Below are positions 1-6,936 of a stretch of 6,936 bases of DNA, piece by piece. How positions within the stretch are numbered: position 1 is the stretch's first letter; each line of letters opens with the position of its first letter. Under the pieces are notes generated by a model. The model did no database searches. It saw only the letters and a program-made list of their open reading frames with translations, and was not told where the DNA came from. Source of the stretch: JBDHUX01 sp039809405 (GTDB taxonomy: Bacteria; Patescibacteriota; Gracilibacteria; Absconditabacterales; Absconditicoccaceae); contig JBDHUX010000052.1 of the NCBI GenBank assembly GCA_039809405.1, forward strand, positions 1 to 6,936. Reading direction: 5' to 3'. The translations under genes and the position numbers were made by a program.

Positions 1-72
1 GATAAACCAGTTGTTATAAAAGATACTGACGATAGTGCATTTGGCTATGTATGTAAAACAATAAATTTCTAG
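1..72 (+). CDS. 3' end of an unidentified gene (partial)
   Basis: Frame 1 is open from the window edge to TAG at 70-72 and gives a 23-residue C-terminal tail ending FGYVCKTINF. The other two plus frames have stops within the first few codons. Codon choice (AT-rich third positions, GAT/GAC, AAA) resembles the confirmed genes nearby. The piece is too short to assign to a family. It lies 123 bases upstream of the pyruvate kinase homologue on the same strand. Most of the gene lies outside the window, so it could also be chance open sequence. Confidence 0.4.
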   Translation, partial: DKPVVIKDTDDSAFGYVCKTINF

Positions 73-195
73 ATAACAATAGTACACAAAATATATCTGG
101 ATTGCAAAAAAATATAAGCAAGAAGGGTAATAATTTTCTACTTAAAATTATTATATAATAGACAGTTTAATTTATATCATAATAAATATCTCTAT
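73..195 (+). promoter_or_regulatory. Intergenic leader with possible -10 box
   Basis: This short gap separates the partial upstream gene from the pyruvate kinase homologue. A TATAAT hexamer lies at 154-159, which would place a transcription start about 30 bases before the ATG at 196. No good -35 hexamer is visible at 16-18 bases spacing, so the promoter call is weak in such AT-rich DNA. There is no Shine-Dalgarno-like purine run directly before the ATG. The reading frame of the downstream gene is closed by TAA at 115-117. Confidence 0.3.
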
Positions 196-1599
196 ATGAT
201 ACGCCACTTTGTTAAGATATGATGCCCTATATGAAACGAACTATCAAAAGAAACTGTCCTTTCTAAAGTAATAAATAATATAGATTTATTTAAAATTAGA
301 CTGGATAGTGCATATGATGATACAAAGACCAAATCAGTTCATATGATCTCAAAGTTGGACAATGGTAAGTCCATCATCTTAGAGTTAAAATGATGAGAAA
401 TCAGAACTAGAAACCTATATCCACTTAATATAAAAAAATGAAAAGCGATACCTATAGTATCTAGTAAAAGTTTTGAAGATAATGAAAATGCGTTACTAAT
501 AGATCATGAGAATGTATCTGCGGTAAAATCAGACATAAGTAAGATAACAATTTGAGATCATATAGTTAATATCAATCGTGACAAAGACAACAATGTACTG
601 GTGCAGTCTTTATCTGATATATCTATAGAACCAAACACGCTGGTAACAACAGAAGATATGCAAACATGACCTGAATTTCTTACAGCAAGGGATAAAAGAG
701 ATATAGTACGAGGAATAAAAAATAACATAAATATGATTATCATACCATATATCAACACAATAGAAGATATAAAAAATGTTTCAGATTATGTACATATAAA
801 CCAATGATCGCATATAAAAAAACTAATTAAAATACAGACTAAATCATCGCTAGAAAATATAGAGTGATTTTTACCTCATGTGGATGGCTTTTTGCTTTCA
901 GAAGATGATATATTAAAAATTACATGAAAAGATAATTATGAAAAAACGGTACAACAAATAATAGACGTGTCAAATCTCGATGGCAAACCAGTTATATTAA
1001 CTTTAAATAGTATAAAATTAAAACAAAATTGGAATCAAGTAGAAGATACAATCAAGAAATATGTTTGATACGGTATCAGTTGTTTCATGTTCGACGATAA
1101 GATAGTAGAATTTGAGGATGCTATAGATATAATATCTGCCTTTTATGAAAAAGTTGTAGATAATCAATTTGTAAATAAAAAACCTATCACTTATAACCAA
1201 GCAAAGATACACCCCCAATATGAAATCAATGATTACATAATCTTCACTTGATATAGAGCCATAAATGAGTTAAATATAAAAGCTGTTATATGTTATACGG
1301 AAAATGGCTATACAGCATCTAGGATAGCATCTTACAGGCCAGACGTACCCATCATAGCATTTACAAAAAATGATGATACGTATAGATATTTGAATCTTTT
1401 GTGGTCTGTAAAGTGATATAAGATATGAGCAAATTTTGATTACAACAACATAAAACAAATGTGAAAAGAGATAGTAAGGATGATGTTTAAGTGAAATATA
1501 ATACTAGAAGATAAGATCATGGTAATTCATGCTAGTTCAGTATTGAGTCATGAAAATGTAATAAATGGTGTAGAGATATATAAATTTAGAGATATATAA
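196..1599 (+). CDS. pyk: Pyruvate kinase family protein with altered active site
   Basis: This gene encodes 467 residues when its 16 in-frame TGA codons are read as glycine, a normal length for bacterial pyruvate kinase (phosphoenolpyruvate + ADP to pyruvate + ATP, cytoplasmic). Family marks in order: KIR at 33-35 (usual RLNFSHG region); LKGGEIRT at about 64-71, matching DTKGPEIRT; a B-domain-like insert up to about 165; LTARD, matching LTEKD; KIQ at 212-214 (usual KIE); DGFLLSEDD at 230-238 (usual DGIMVARGD); KPVI; and a clear C-terminal domain with CYTENGYTASRIASYRP and PIIAFTKND. Several catalytic motifs are changed: the metal-ligand Glu of KIE is Gln214, RGD is EDD, ATQML is replaced by LTLNSI, and the NFS serine is lost. 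The catalytic Lys212 and the last Asp of RGD (Asp238) remain. ATG 196 is the first start after the upstream in-frame TAA at 115. Family membership is secure; activity as pyruvate kinase is doubtful. Confidence 0.85.
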
Positions 1600-1797
1600 G
1601 AATAGTAGACAAAGCTGATAACTACATACTTAGCAGGTTTAGAAAAATAGACGAGACAACTTATCATATGCACTCATCATCTACCGATAGAGTATTACTA
1701 TCGCATAAAGACAGTATATCTTGTAATTGTGATTTTTTTCAGCCAATACAATACATGTAGTCACAGTCTAGCACTTAGGCGAATAAGATTTAAATAG
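1590..1797 (+). pseudogene. Frameshifted SWIM zinc-finger remnant
   Basis: Overlapping the last codons of the pyruvate kinase gene in another frame, the sequence is open from 1590 to TAG at 1758 and reads RYIRIVDKADNYILSRF..., then a strand-like stretch and SISCNCDFF. The CxC lies at 1722-1730. Just after it is a run of seven T (1733-1739). Removing one T moves into the frame that reads FFSQYNTCSHSLALR and ends at TAG 1795-1797. The joined product has CNC, eight residues, then CSH, which is the CxC-xn-CxH zinc ligand pattern of SWIM domains. These are known in MULE-type transposases and in some bacterial SNF2-associated and DNA-binding proteins. There is no ATG before 1668 and nothing resembling the rest of such a protein, so this is probably the 3' relic of a larger gene. 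A sequencing error, or frameshifting on the T run, is also possible. Confidence 0.5.
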
Positions 1798-1845
1798 TAT
1801 TAAACTATATAAAATCAAATGTGCATACTCCATAGCAAATCTTAT
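1783..1845. repeat. 9-bp inverted repeat at convergent gene junction
   Basis: ATAAGATTT at 1783-1791 is the exact reverse complement of AAATCTTAT at 1837-1845, with a 45-base loop that itself holds a 5-bp inverted repeat (ATAGT 1794-1798, ACTAT 1804-1808). It lies between the SWIM remnant's stop and the stop of the minus-strand PKD gene. On the plus strand a T-rich tract follows the right arm (1848-1857), so it could serve as a terminator for plus-strand transcription. The stem is AT-rich and the loop is long, so a terminator role is uncertain. Confidence 0.35.
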
Positions 1846-1849
1846 ACTT

Positions 1850-4800
1850 TTATTTTTCAGTTCATGATTCATCTCATCATTTACTATTTCCATCACTAGG
1901 TACTATAGCATTATCAGTTGTCGCTTTATTATTTAATCTTGCTTTTATAGCAAATACAATAACAAGTACAATAAATCCGACTAATATCACGCCGATAATA
2001 ATAAGTAATCGCCTTATAAGTTTACTTATAAAAGACTTACCATCGTGATTGGCATTAGGCGCACTGCCGTCTATAGTAGTATTATTTGATACGCTGTCGT
2101 CAGATAAATTATTTGTAGTTCCGCACTTTGTATTTGGTATTTCTTTTATATTAACTATCTGACATATATAAGATTTTACCACATCGTAATCGGTAGGTAC
2201 AATATTATTTCTTGCTACTTCATCGCCAAATAACTGTAAAATCTGTGATAATAAGTTATATGCAACTGTCTTATCTGCCTCCAAATCTACTTGATTAAAC
2301 AACTGCTCTACTTTGCTTTGTATAGTTGGCGTAGTATAAGATGTGATTTCTCTTTTGAGTCTTTCATATTCAGAAAGTCATAATGTAGCCCTAAATCACT
2401 CGCTACCAAGAGCACTATATAGTTTATCAAAATCGGCCGTAGTCTGTTGATCTAGAGTTACATCAGAAGTTAATCAAGCCAAATCAATAAGCAATTCAGT
2501 GGTCCTTTCTTTATCTCATAGATTATTTTTTATCTCTGCAAGTTTTTCTGATATTTTAATATAATCTGATCTATTTGCATAATTATTTATCATATCTGAT
2601 ATATGTTCATAAACTCCCTCATACTCGGATGGTATTATATTTGTATTATCAATAAGATTTACCTTTATAATTTTACTAGTTAATCATTTCCTATTGGTAT
2701 ACCATATTTTCATCAATCTAGTTTGGAAAGGTCATCATACATCCACCTTATGAAGCTGATTACACGACAAGTCCTTATCATGATCTCAATTAACTAAATC
2801 TACATCTATATAGCATTCTCATGTACCAAAATATTGTAAATCTAATATAATCTGATTATCTAGAGACTTACCAACATCTAACTCATACCCATCAGGCAGA
2901 ATTTTATTCGGAGGCGTTGTCATAAGGTCTACTATATACATTTTATTTGGTGATTTTATGGATACATTTTGCTCAAAATTAGAAACATTTCAGTATTTAT
3001 CAGCAACTTTTAACTTAATCGTATAATCACCATAGTTTTTGTATACATATTCAAAAAAATTTTTACCCCTAATAGTTGTAGTATCACAGTTTTTATCATC
3101 CATGCAATATTCTATAATTGTGTTATCATCTTTGCCATATGTTAAATCTCTTACAATAATTTTTTTATTTGATTGAAAGTACATAAAATTTGCCTTGAGT
3201 CACCTTTGTATACTAATCTTCTCAGAATATCAGACTCAAACTTTATCTCTGTAGAGCACTTTTACCTTTGGACTATAAACCCTTCAATCTTCATTTGGAC
3301 TGGTATATATAAATTTCACAACATCATCCTTAGTCGTAAGATCATCTACGCCATCACCATCAAAATCGTATTTTAATATCCTATTTGCTTCAAAATCTGA
3401 TCTAGCTGATAAAACCTTTGCACTTGTTCTAAAAGTGACTTCTTCTCATACCTTAGCATTCACTTTATCCGTCTGGAGAGTCACAATAGGTATGTCAACA
3501 CTATTAGTTCACTTAGGCTGCACAAATATAGATGGTCATTTTCATATAATATCCTCAGACCTAACTTCTCATCAATCATTATCTATAATCTTAGCACCAA
3601 ATGTGTACTCTCATGCTTCTCTGGATATAGCAAAATTAACACTATAATTGGTGCCAGGTGTAACTTTTATATCTAATAATCTATTTGGATCGTCTGCTTT
3701 ATAATAATATCGAGCTATATAACTCAAATTGCCATCAAGGTCTCTTGGATTCTCTAAATTTACTTTTACTATAAGGGGATCAAATTGTTGAAAACTTGGA
3801 TCTGTGTGTGGAGATTGTTGGAAAAATCATATACCAACATCGTTACTATATTGTGGGAATGTGAGGTATATATTGTCCATAATGGGAAGTCAATTTTTGA
3901 CTTTAAACCAAATTCTCTTTTTATCTGCTGATAATTCAGCCCCATCTTCGACTATCATGTCTATATACTGACATCACAACTCACCAAATTTATATCTAAG
4001 TTGGTTAACATTAAACAAATCATCATTTTTTGGTTTGAATGATATATCTAAATTATTTTTAGCTCATCTTACATCAACAGATTTAGAACCATCTATGATA
4101 ATCTGTTCATATCTGGCTATACTGTATGCGTCATAAGATCATCAGCCGTCTTCACAAATTTCTGTAGGTAGTATTGTTTTATTGTCTATTGTAACAATAG
4201 AATAAACTCATATAGGTTTTTCATTCTCTCAAATGAATACATTGGATGTTATAGAGTTCTCATCAAGATCCTTATCAGATACAGTAACAGTAGCTTTATA
4301 TATACCTACCTTATCATATACATGTGATATTTGATTAATTTGCGTAGTTCTAGTAATACCATCACCAAAATCTCGCTTATAATTTACAATAGGTTTATTT
4401 GATGTCACTTTAAAACTAATCTCATTTCATCGTGTAGTAGCGACTGGATTTATTTCTACTTGTGGTCTAAGGGCTGTATCTATATTTACATCTCTAGTGG
4501 TAGTTGCTTCTTTGCCAAAACTATCTCTTGCGGTAAGTTGTATTTTGTAAGTTCATCTAGCATCAAATTGAACTACAACCCTCTTATTATTACCTGTAGA
4601 ATCAATTATTTTTACATTTTCATTGTTTGAAAAAGATCGCTGAAAAGAGACGGCATCATTACCTCTTAACTCATCTACATCAAAACTATTACTAGCATCA
4701 AGTACATATTCTGATGCTTTCATTCGCTGGTTAGTTGACGTTATAGTAAATCATGGCACCGGTGGCGTAGAAGATACTATTATTTTTTTTGAACTAGTAT

Positions 4801-6037
4801 CTGTGGCATTTAATTGATTCTTTACTGTGAGTCTAACGGTGTAAATACCAGGATTAAGAAAATTATATTTTATATTTTTTTCTTGACTTGTGTATAATTT
4901 GTTTCATGTCTCATCAAGCAATTCTCGTGTATACTGAACTATCTGACTAGAAACACCATAACTAGTATCTCCACCAAAAGCAAAATTAGTGCTAGTCGTA
5001 CCATCTAACGTACTAGTCTTTATCTTGGCTACTGGATCAGATAACACTAGTGTAAATACCTCATTGGAAGATGCATTTGTATTATCTCTAGTAGATAAAC
5101 TAATATTATAAGTACCTCATTTATCTGGCAGGGTTAGTTTTAATTGTCATGGGGTCTGTTCTAATGTTTTTGTAAAATTATATGATTTATCGGCGGAAGA
5201 TATATTCCAATTATGAGATATAATTTTCTTACCGTTGGAAACTATAGTACTAGTAGCATCAAATGTAATACCAGCAACTCACTCCTGCAGAGAAAGTTTG
5301 ATTGGATAATCTTTATTTAGTTTTACTCAATTAGCCAAAATATTAATTTTTGTATCTGAAGGCGACACAACTACTTGAGTGTCCACAGATCAATCAAAAT
5401 ATCACTTATTATTATTTACACTTCTAACTGTAGTATGCACAATATAACTTCAAGCTTTAGTAAATGTATAGTTTACAATCGGACCTCTTCATATAGTTCT
5501 AGTAATACCATCCGTATCTGTAAAATATCGATAAAAGTTATCATTTGGTATAGTCTCATTGCTAGGATCTTCAGATTTACTAGCATCAAAAGTTACACTA
5601 AGGGGAGCATTACCACTTTTGGGCACTGCAGTAACCATAGCTTTGATAGTGTAATTAGAAGATATGTCTTTTAGTATGTTTGATATAGGATCAAAGCATT
5701 TAGTCATAAATATGGCATAATCTTGATCATTTACTCATCAGGCAAGTGTCTGAGTCACCAATTCACATTGTTTGTATATAAGATTATTGCTTGGAGTACT
5801 AGGAAAATATGGAAATACAGATTGGAAATCTTTATACAATAGTCCAAACATATCTTCGGGTATAGGGTTTCATGTTTTACGATATGCCTGTAGTTCTGTA
5901 AGGGTGTTCAGTATTTCCTCCCAATTTGTGTTTATGTTATGATTTGGCAAAAATTCCTGCGGGACTTGTGCAGTAGTGATAGAGAATAATGTCAATATCG
6001 ACATCAATCATAAGATGTATTTTACAAATCTATACAT
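1850..6037 (-). CDS. Large PKD-domain surface protein, secreted and membrane-anchored
   Basis: The gene encodes 1395 residues in one uninterrupted frame, with about 48 in-frame TGA codons read as glycine. The ATG is fixed because TAA lies directly before it in frame. Residues 1-23 form a signal peptide (Lys6, a hydrophobic core from Tyr7 to Ile20, likely cleavage after TTA). Immunoglobulin-like, PKD-type beta-sandwich segments follow at roughly 131-226, 228-334, 335-428, 429-523 and 524-608; the last carries the hallmark DFGDG at 556-560. After an unassigned beta-rich stretch (609-850, with cysteines), another PKD-like segment at about 853-947 has DFDGDGVDD at 891-899, a DxDxDGxxD-type calcium-binding loop. 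A further one at 948-1030 ends in YGDYTIKLKVADKYGNVS. Residues about 1135-1330 look helical. A transmembrane helix spans about 1344-1364, followed by a hydrophilic tail of about 31 residues. PKD domains occur in surface adhesins and S-layer-like proteins; a role in attachment is inference. No enzymatic domain was recognised. Confidence 0.88.
4345..4363. repeat. 19-bp direct repeat, copy 1 (PKD segment 5)
   Basis: These 19 bases are identical to 5494-5512. On the minus strand both copies encode the DGITRT stretch that follows the acidic turn of a PKD segment, here within DFGDGITRTT. Flanking bases differ. The identity may record duplication of domain units inside the gene, or gene conversion between them. 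Confidence 0.6.
5494..5512. repeat. 19-bp direct repeat, copy 2 (PKD segment 1)
   Basis: This is the second copy of the 19-base stretch at 4345-4363, in the same frame of the same gene. It encodes the DGITRT of TDTDGITRTI in the first PKD-like segment. The protein around it has diverged, so only the turn motif is shared at nucleotide level. Confidence 0.6.
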
Positions 6038-6114
6038 TTAAAAATTAGTAAATAATATTCTCAATAGTGTTTTAATACAACCCTGGCAAAAATAATAGTT
6101 AATAAAATATAAGT
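6038..6114 (-). promoter_or_regulatory. 77-base spacer between the two minus-strand genes
   Basis: The spacer is AT-rich and has no Shine-Dalgarno motif before the PKD gene start. A TATTAT hexamer at 6052-6057 (minus strand) could be a -10 box with a poor upstream TTGTAT at 17 bases spacing. It would give a very short leader of about 8 bases. The spacer is short enough for read-through from the upstream 189-residue gene. No hairpin with a T tract was seen, so co-transcription is possible. Confidence 0.25.
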
Positions 6115-6684
6115 TTATATACGCACAAATTTATCTAAAATCCTAGTTATAAATCGGAGTGCCGTTCAGCTAAATAGTACAGCTATAAATGAAACTATGC
6201 CGGCTCATATCATAGGATTTTCGCGCAACATCATTTCAAATCTTTTTCATATAGTTCTATATTTTCTTATATAATGAATACCTATTGCCTGATCTATAAG
6301 GAACTTCTGATCATATTCAAATACATCTTCTGTAGATCTTATAAGTCAAGCATATTTCATATAGTCGATAACCGGCTCATCTTCATATCTAGTAAAAGAT
6401 ATGTATTTCATATCAGACGTAATAATAGCAAAATTAATCGCATCTTGGATATCTCTATCACTGGGGATATACATCCTTTCCCCGTTATGATATGTAGCAT
6501 ACTTCTTTTTATGTATTGTTTTTGCATTATGCTTTTTGTCTTGCATACCACCCCTCATAAGAATATCTTCTGTAATTTGACTGTTATGTCAGTGCGATTG
6601 GTGGAAAAATGTACTACTATGTGCAGATCAGTTTAATTGTGTAGCTACACCATCCATACTGACATCTATACCATTATCTTGCAT
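6115..6684 (-). CDS. Unknown single-pass membrane protein, 189 residues
   Basis: The frame runs from ATG at 6682-6684 to TAA at 6115-6117 with six in-frame TGA codons read as glycine. The frame is closed upstream by TAA at 6721-6723 and no earlier ATG lies between. The N-terminal 70 residues are hydrophilic and rich in His, Ser, Asn and Lys (for example HQSHGHNSQ, then a basic KTIHKKK). Residues 71-145 look like a mixed alpha/beta globular part (MYIPSDRDIQDAINFAIIT, EDEPVIDYMKYAG, FLIDQAIGIHYIRKY). A hydrophobic helix at about 157-176 (PMIGAGIVSFIAVLFSG) is followed by a short basic tail, so the protein is anchored near its C-terminus. I do not recognise the family. Basic residues on both sides of the helix leave the topology unclear. 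It is the first gene downstream of a consensus promoter and lies 77 bases before the PKD gene, so it may be part of the same surface module. Confidence 0.75.
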
Positions 6685-6736
6685 AATTTTATTATCTAAT
6701 AATATAAATACAAATAAAGTTTAATAGAGCGACTCA

Positions 6737-6765
6737 ATTATAATCATAACATCTCAATTTGTCAA
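6737..6765 (-). promoter_or_regulatory. Consensus sigma-70-type promoter for the minus-strand pair
   Basis: Read on the minus strand, TTGACA (6760-6765) is followed by exactly 17 bases and TATAAT (6737-6742), a perfect match to the housekeeping sigma-70 consensus. Transcription would begin near 6730, leaving a leader of about 45 bases before the ATG at 6684. The leader is A/T-only over most of its length and lacks a Shine-Dalgarno motif. Confidence 0.75.
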
Positions 6766-6781
6766 ATATTTCAGTTGACAA
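6759..6781. repeat. Inverted repeat joining two divergent -35 boxes
   Basis: TTGTCAA at 6759-6765 and TTGACAA at 6775-6781 are perfect reverse complements separated by 9 bases. Each arm contains the -35 hexamer of one of the two divergent promoters. The symmetry could simply follow from two consensus -35 boxes facing away from each other, or it could be an operator that controls both directions. Confidence 0.6.
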
Positions 6782-6803
6782 TAAATAATTTAGTAAATAA
6801 AAT
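6775..6803 (+). promoter_or_regulatory. Near-consensus promoter for the rightward gene
   Basis: TTGACA (6775-6780), a 17-base spacer and TAAAAT (6798-6803) form a strong sigma-70-type promoter with one mismatch in the -10 box. Transcription would begin near 6810, about 33 bases before the ATG at 6843. It is back to back with the minus-strand promoter. Confidence 0.7.
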
Positions 6804-6826
6804 GTTTTTTATTGTTATTGTATTTG

Positions 6827-6832
6827 TATAAT
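6827..6832 (+). promoter_or_regulatory. Second -10 box next to the rightward start codon
   Basis: A perfect TATAAT lies 10 bases before the ATG at 6843, with no good -35 hexamer. If used, transcription would begin at about 6839-6840 and the mRNA would have almost no leader. In AT-rich sequence this can arise by chance. Confidence 0.35.
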
Positions 6833-6842
6833 CTAACAAGTA

Positions 6843-6936
6843 ATGATACCAAAAGAGATAGAAAAGAAGTTAAATCTATCAAGTTTTATAGAACTTATAT
6901 CTAGATGATTTAGGGAAATTTTTAGTAATGATAGAT
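6843..6936 (+). CDS. 5' end of an unidentified gene (partial)
   Basis: An open frame starts at ATG 6843 and runs off the window after 31 codons, beginning MIPKEIEKKLNLSSFIELIS, with one in-frame TGA (6906-6908) read as glycine. It is placed directly downstream of a strong promoter and has coding-like composition, with an amphipathic helical start. No Shine-Dalgarno motif is present. The first residues loosely recall the DnaG primase N-terminus (IPxEFI...IVxLI), but the rest does not fit, so no function is assigned. Confidence 0.55.

Noticed and set aside
196..1599. Pyruvate kinase gene as a decayed pseudogene with many TGA stops
   Set aside because: All interruptions are TGA, never TAA or TAG, and they fall at glycine positions, so recoding explains them.
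1685..1703. CGATAG/CTATCG hairpin as a terminator of the pyruvate kinase gene
   Set aside because: The 6-bp stem has no T tract after it and lies inside the SWIM-like coding frame, so chance symmetry is more likely.
3435..3647. Plus-strand open frame of 70 codons
   Set aside because: It lies antisense within the intact PKD gene, is not supported by any motif, and is a shadow of that frame.
5375..5674. Plus-strand open frame of 99 codons
   Set aside because: It is antisense to PKD segment 1; its Ser/Ile-rich composition reflects the complementary strand of the real gene.
6274..6636. Plus-strand open frame of 120 codons
   Set aside because: It is antisense to the 189-residue gene, which has its own consensus promoter and continuous frame with TGA as glycine; the plus frame has no start signal or family resemblance.
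6843..6936. DnaG primase N-terminus
   Set aside because: Only the first few residues are vaguely similar; the following residues do not match, and the zinc-binding region is outside the window.
1..6936. tRNA, rRNA, CRISPR array or complete insertion sequence
   Set aside because: No cloverleaf with a GGTTCRA-like T arm, no regularly spaced repeats and no transposase with terminal inverted repeats were found by eye; only the SWIM remnant hints at a former mobile element.

Overview
The window comes from an AT-rich bacterium that reads UGA as a sense codon. Under the standard code both strands break into short pieces. If UGA is glycine (translation table 25), three complete genes appear, ending at TAA: a pyruvate-kinase-family protein on the plus strand (196-1599), a 1395-residue secreted or membrane-anchored PKD-domain protein on the minus strand (1850-6037), and a 189-residue protein of unknown function with one transmembrane helix on the minus strand (6115-6684). 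Glycine is favoured over tryptophan because UGA falls at the invariant glycine of the pyruvate kinase KG(P)E motif, and because TGG is used as well. This code is known from Absconditabacteria (SR1) and Gracilibacteria (BD1-5), small-genome Patescibacteria/CPR bacteria with a host-attached or predatory lifestyle. The window probably belongs to one of these.

Layout, left to right. Positions 1-72 are the 3' end of an unidentified plus-strand gene. A 123-base gap with a possible -10 box leads to the pyruvate kinase homologue, whose overall fold signature is clear but whose active-site motifs are altered at several usually invariant positions. Overlapping and following its end (1590-1797) is a remnant, or frameshifted small gene, encoding a SWIM-type zinc finger; its CxC and CxH halves lie in different frames, split at a run of seven T. 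A 9-bp inverted repeat (1783-1845) lies at the junction where plus-strand genes converge on the minus-strand PKD gene.

The minus-strand pair fills the rest. The 189-residue membrane protein is upstream, then after 77 bases the PKD protein, which has a signal peptide, about seven immunoglobulin-like segments, a helical C-terminal region and one transmembrane helix near its end. They could be co-transcribed from a consensus promoter (TTGACA-N17-TATAAT) upstream of the 189-residue gene. Back to back with it is a plus-strand promoter (TTGACA-N17-TAAAAT) for a gene that starts at 6843 and runs off the window. The two -35 boxes form a perfect 7-bp inverted repeat. The likely theme of the minus-strand unit is cell-surface architecture, possibly attachment to host cells; this is inference. 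No tRNA, rRNA or CRISPR array was seen. No convincing Shine-Dalgarno sequence precedes any start.
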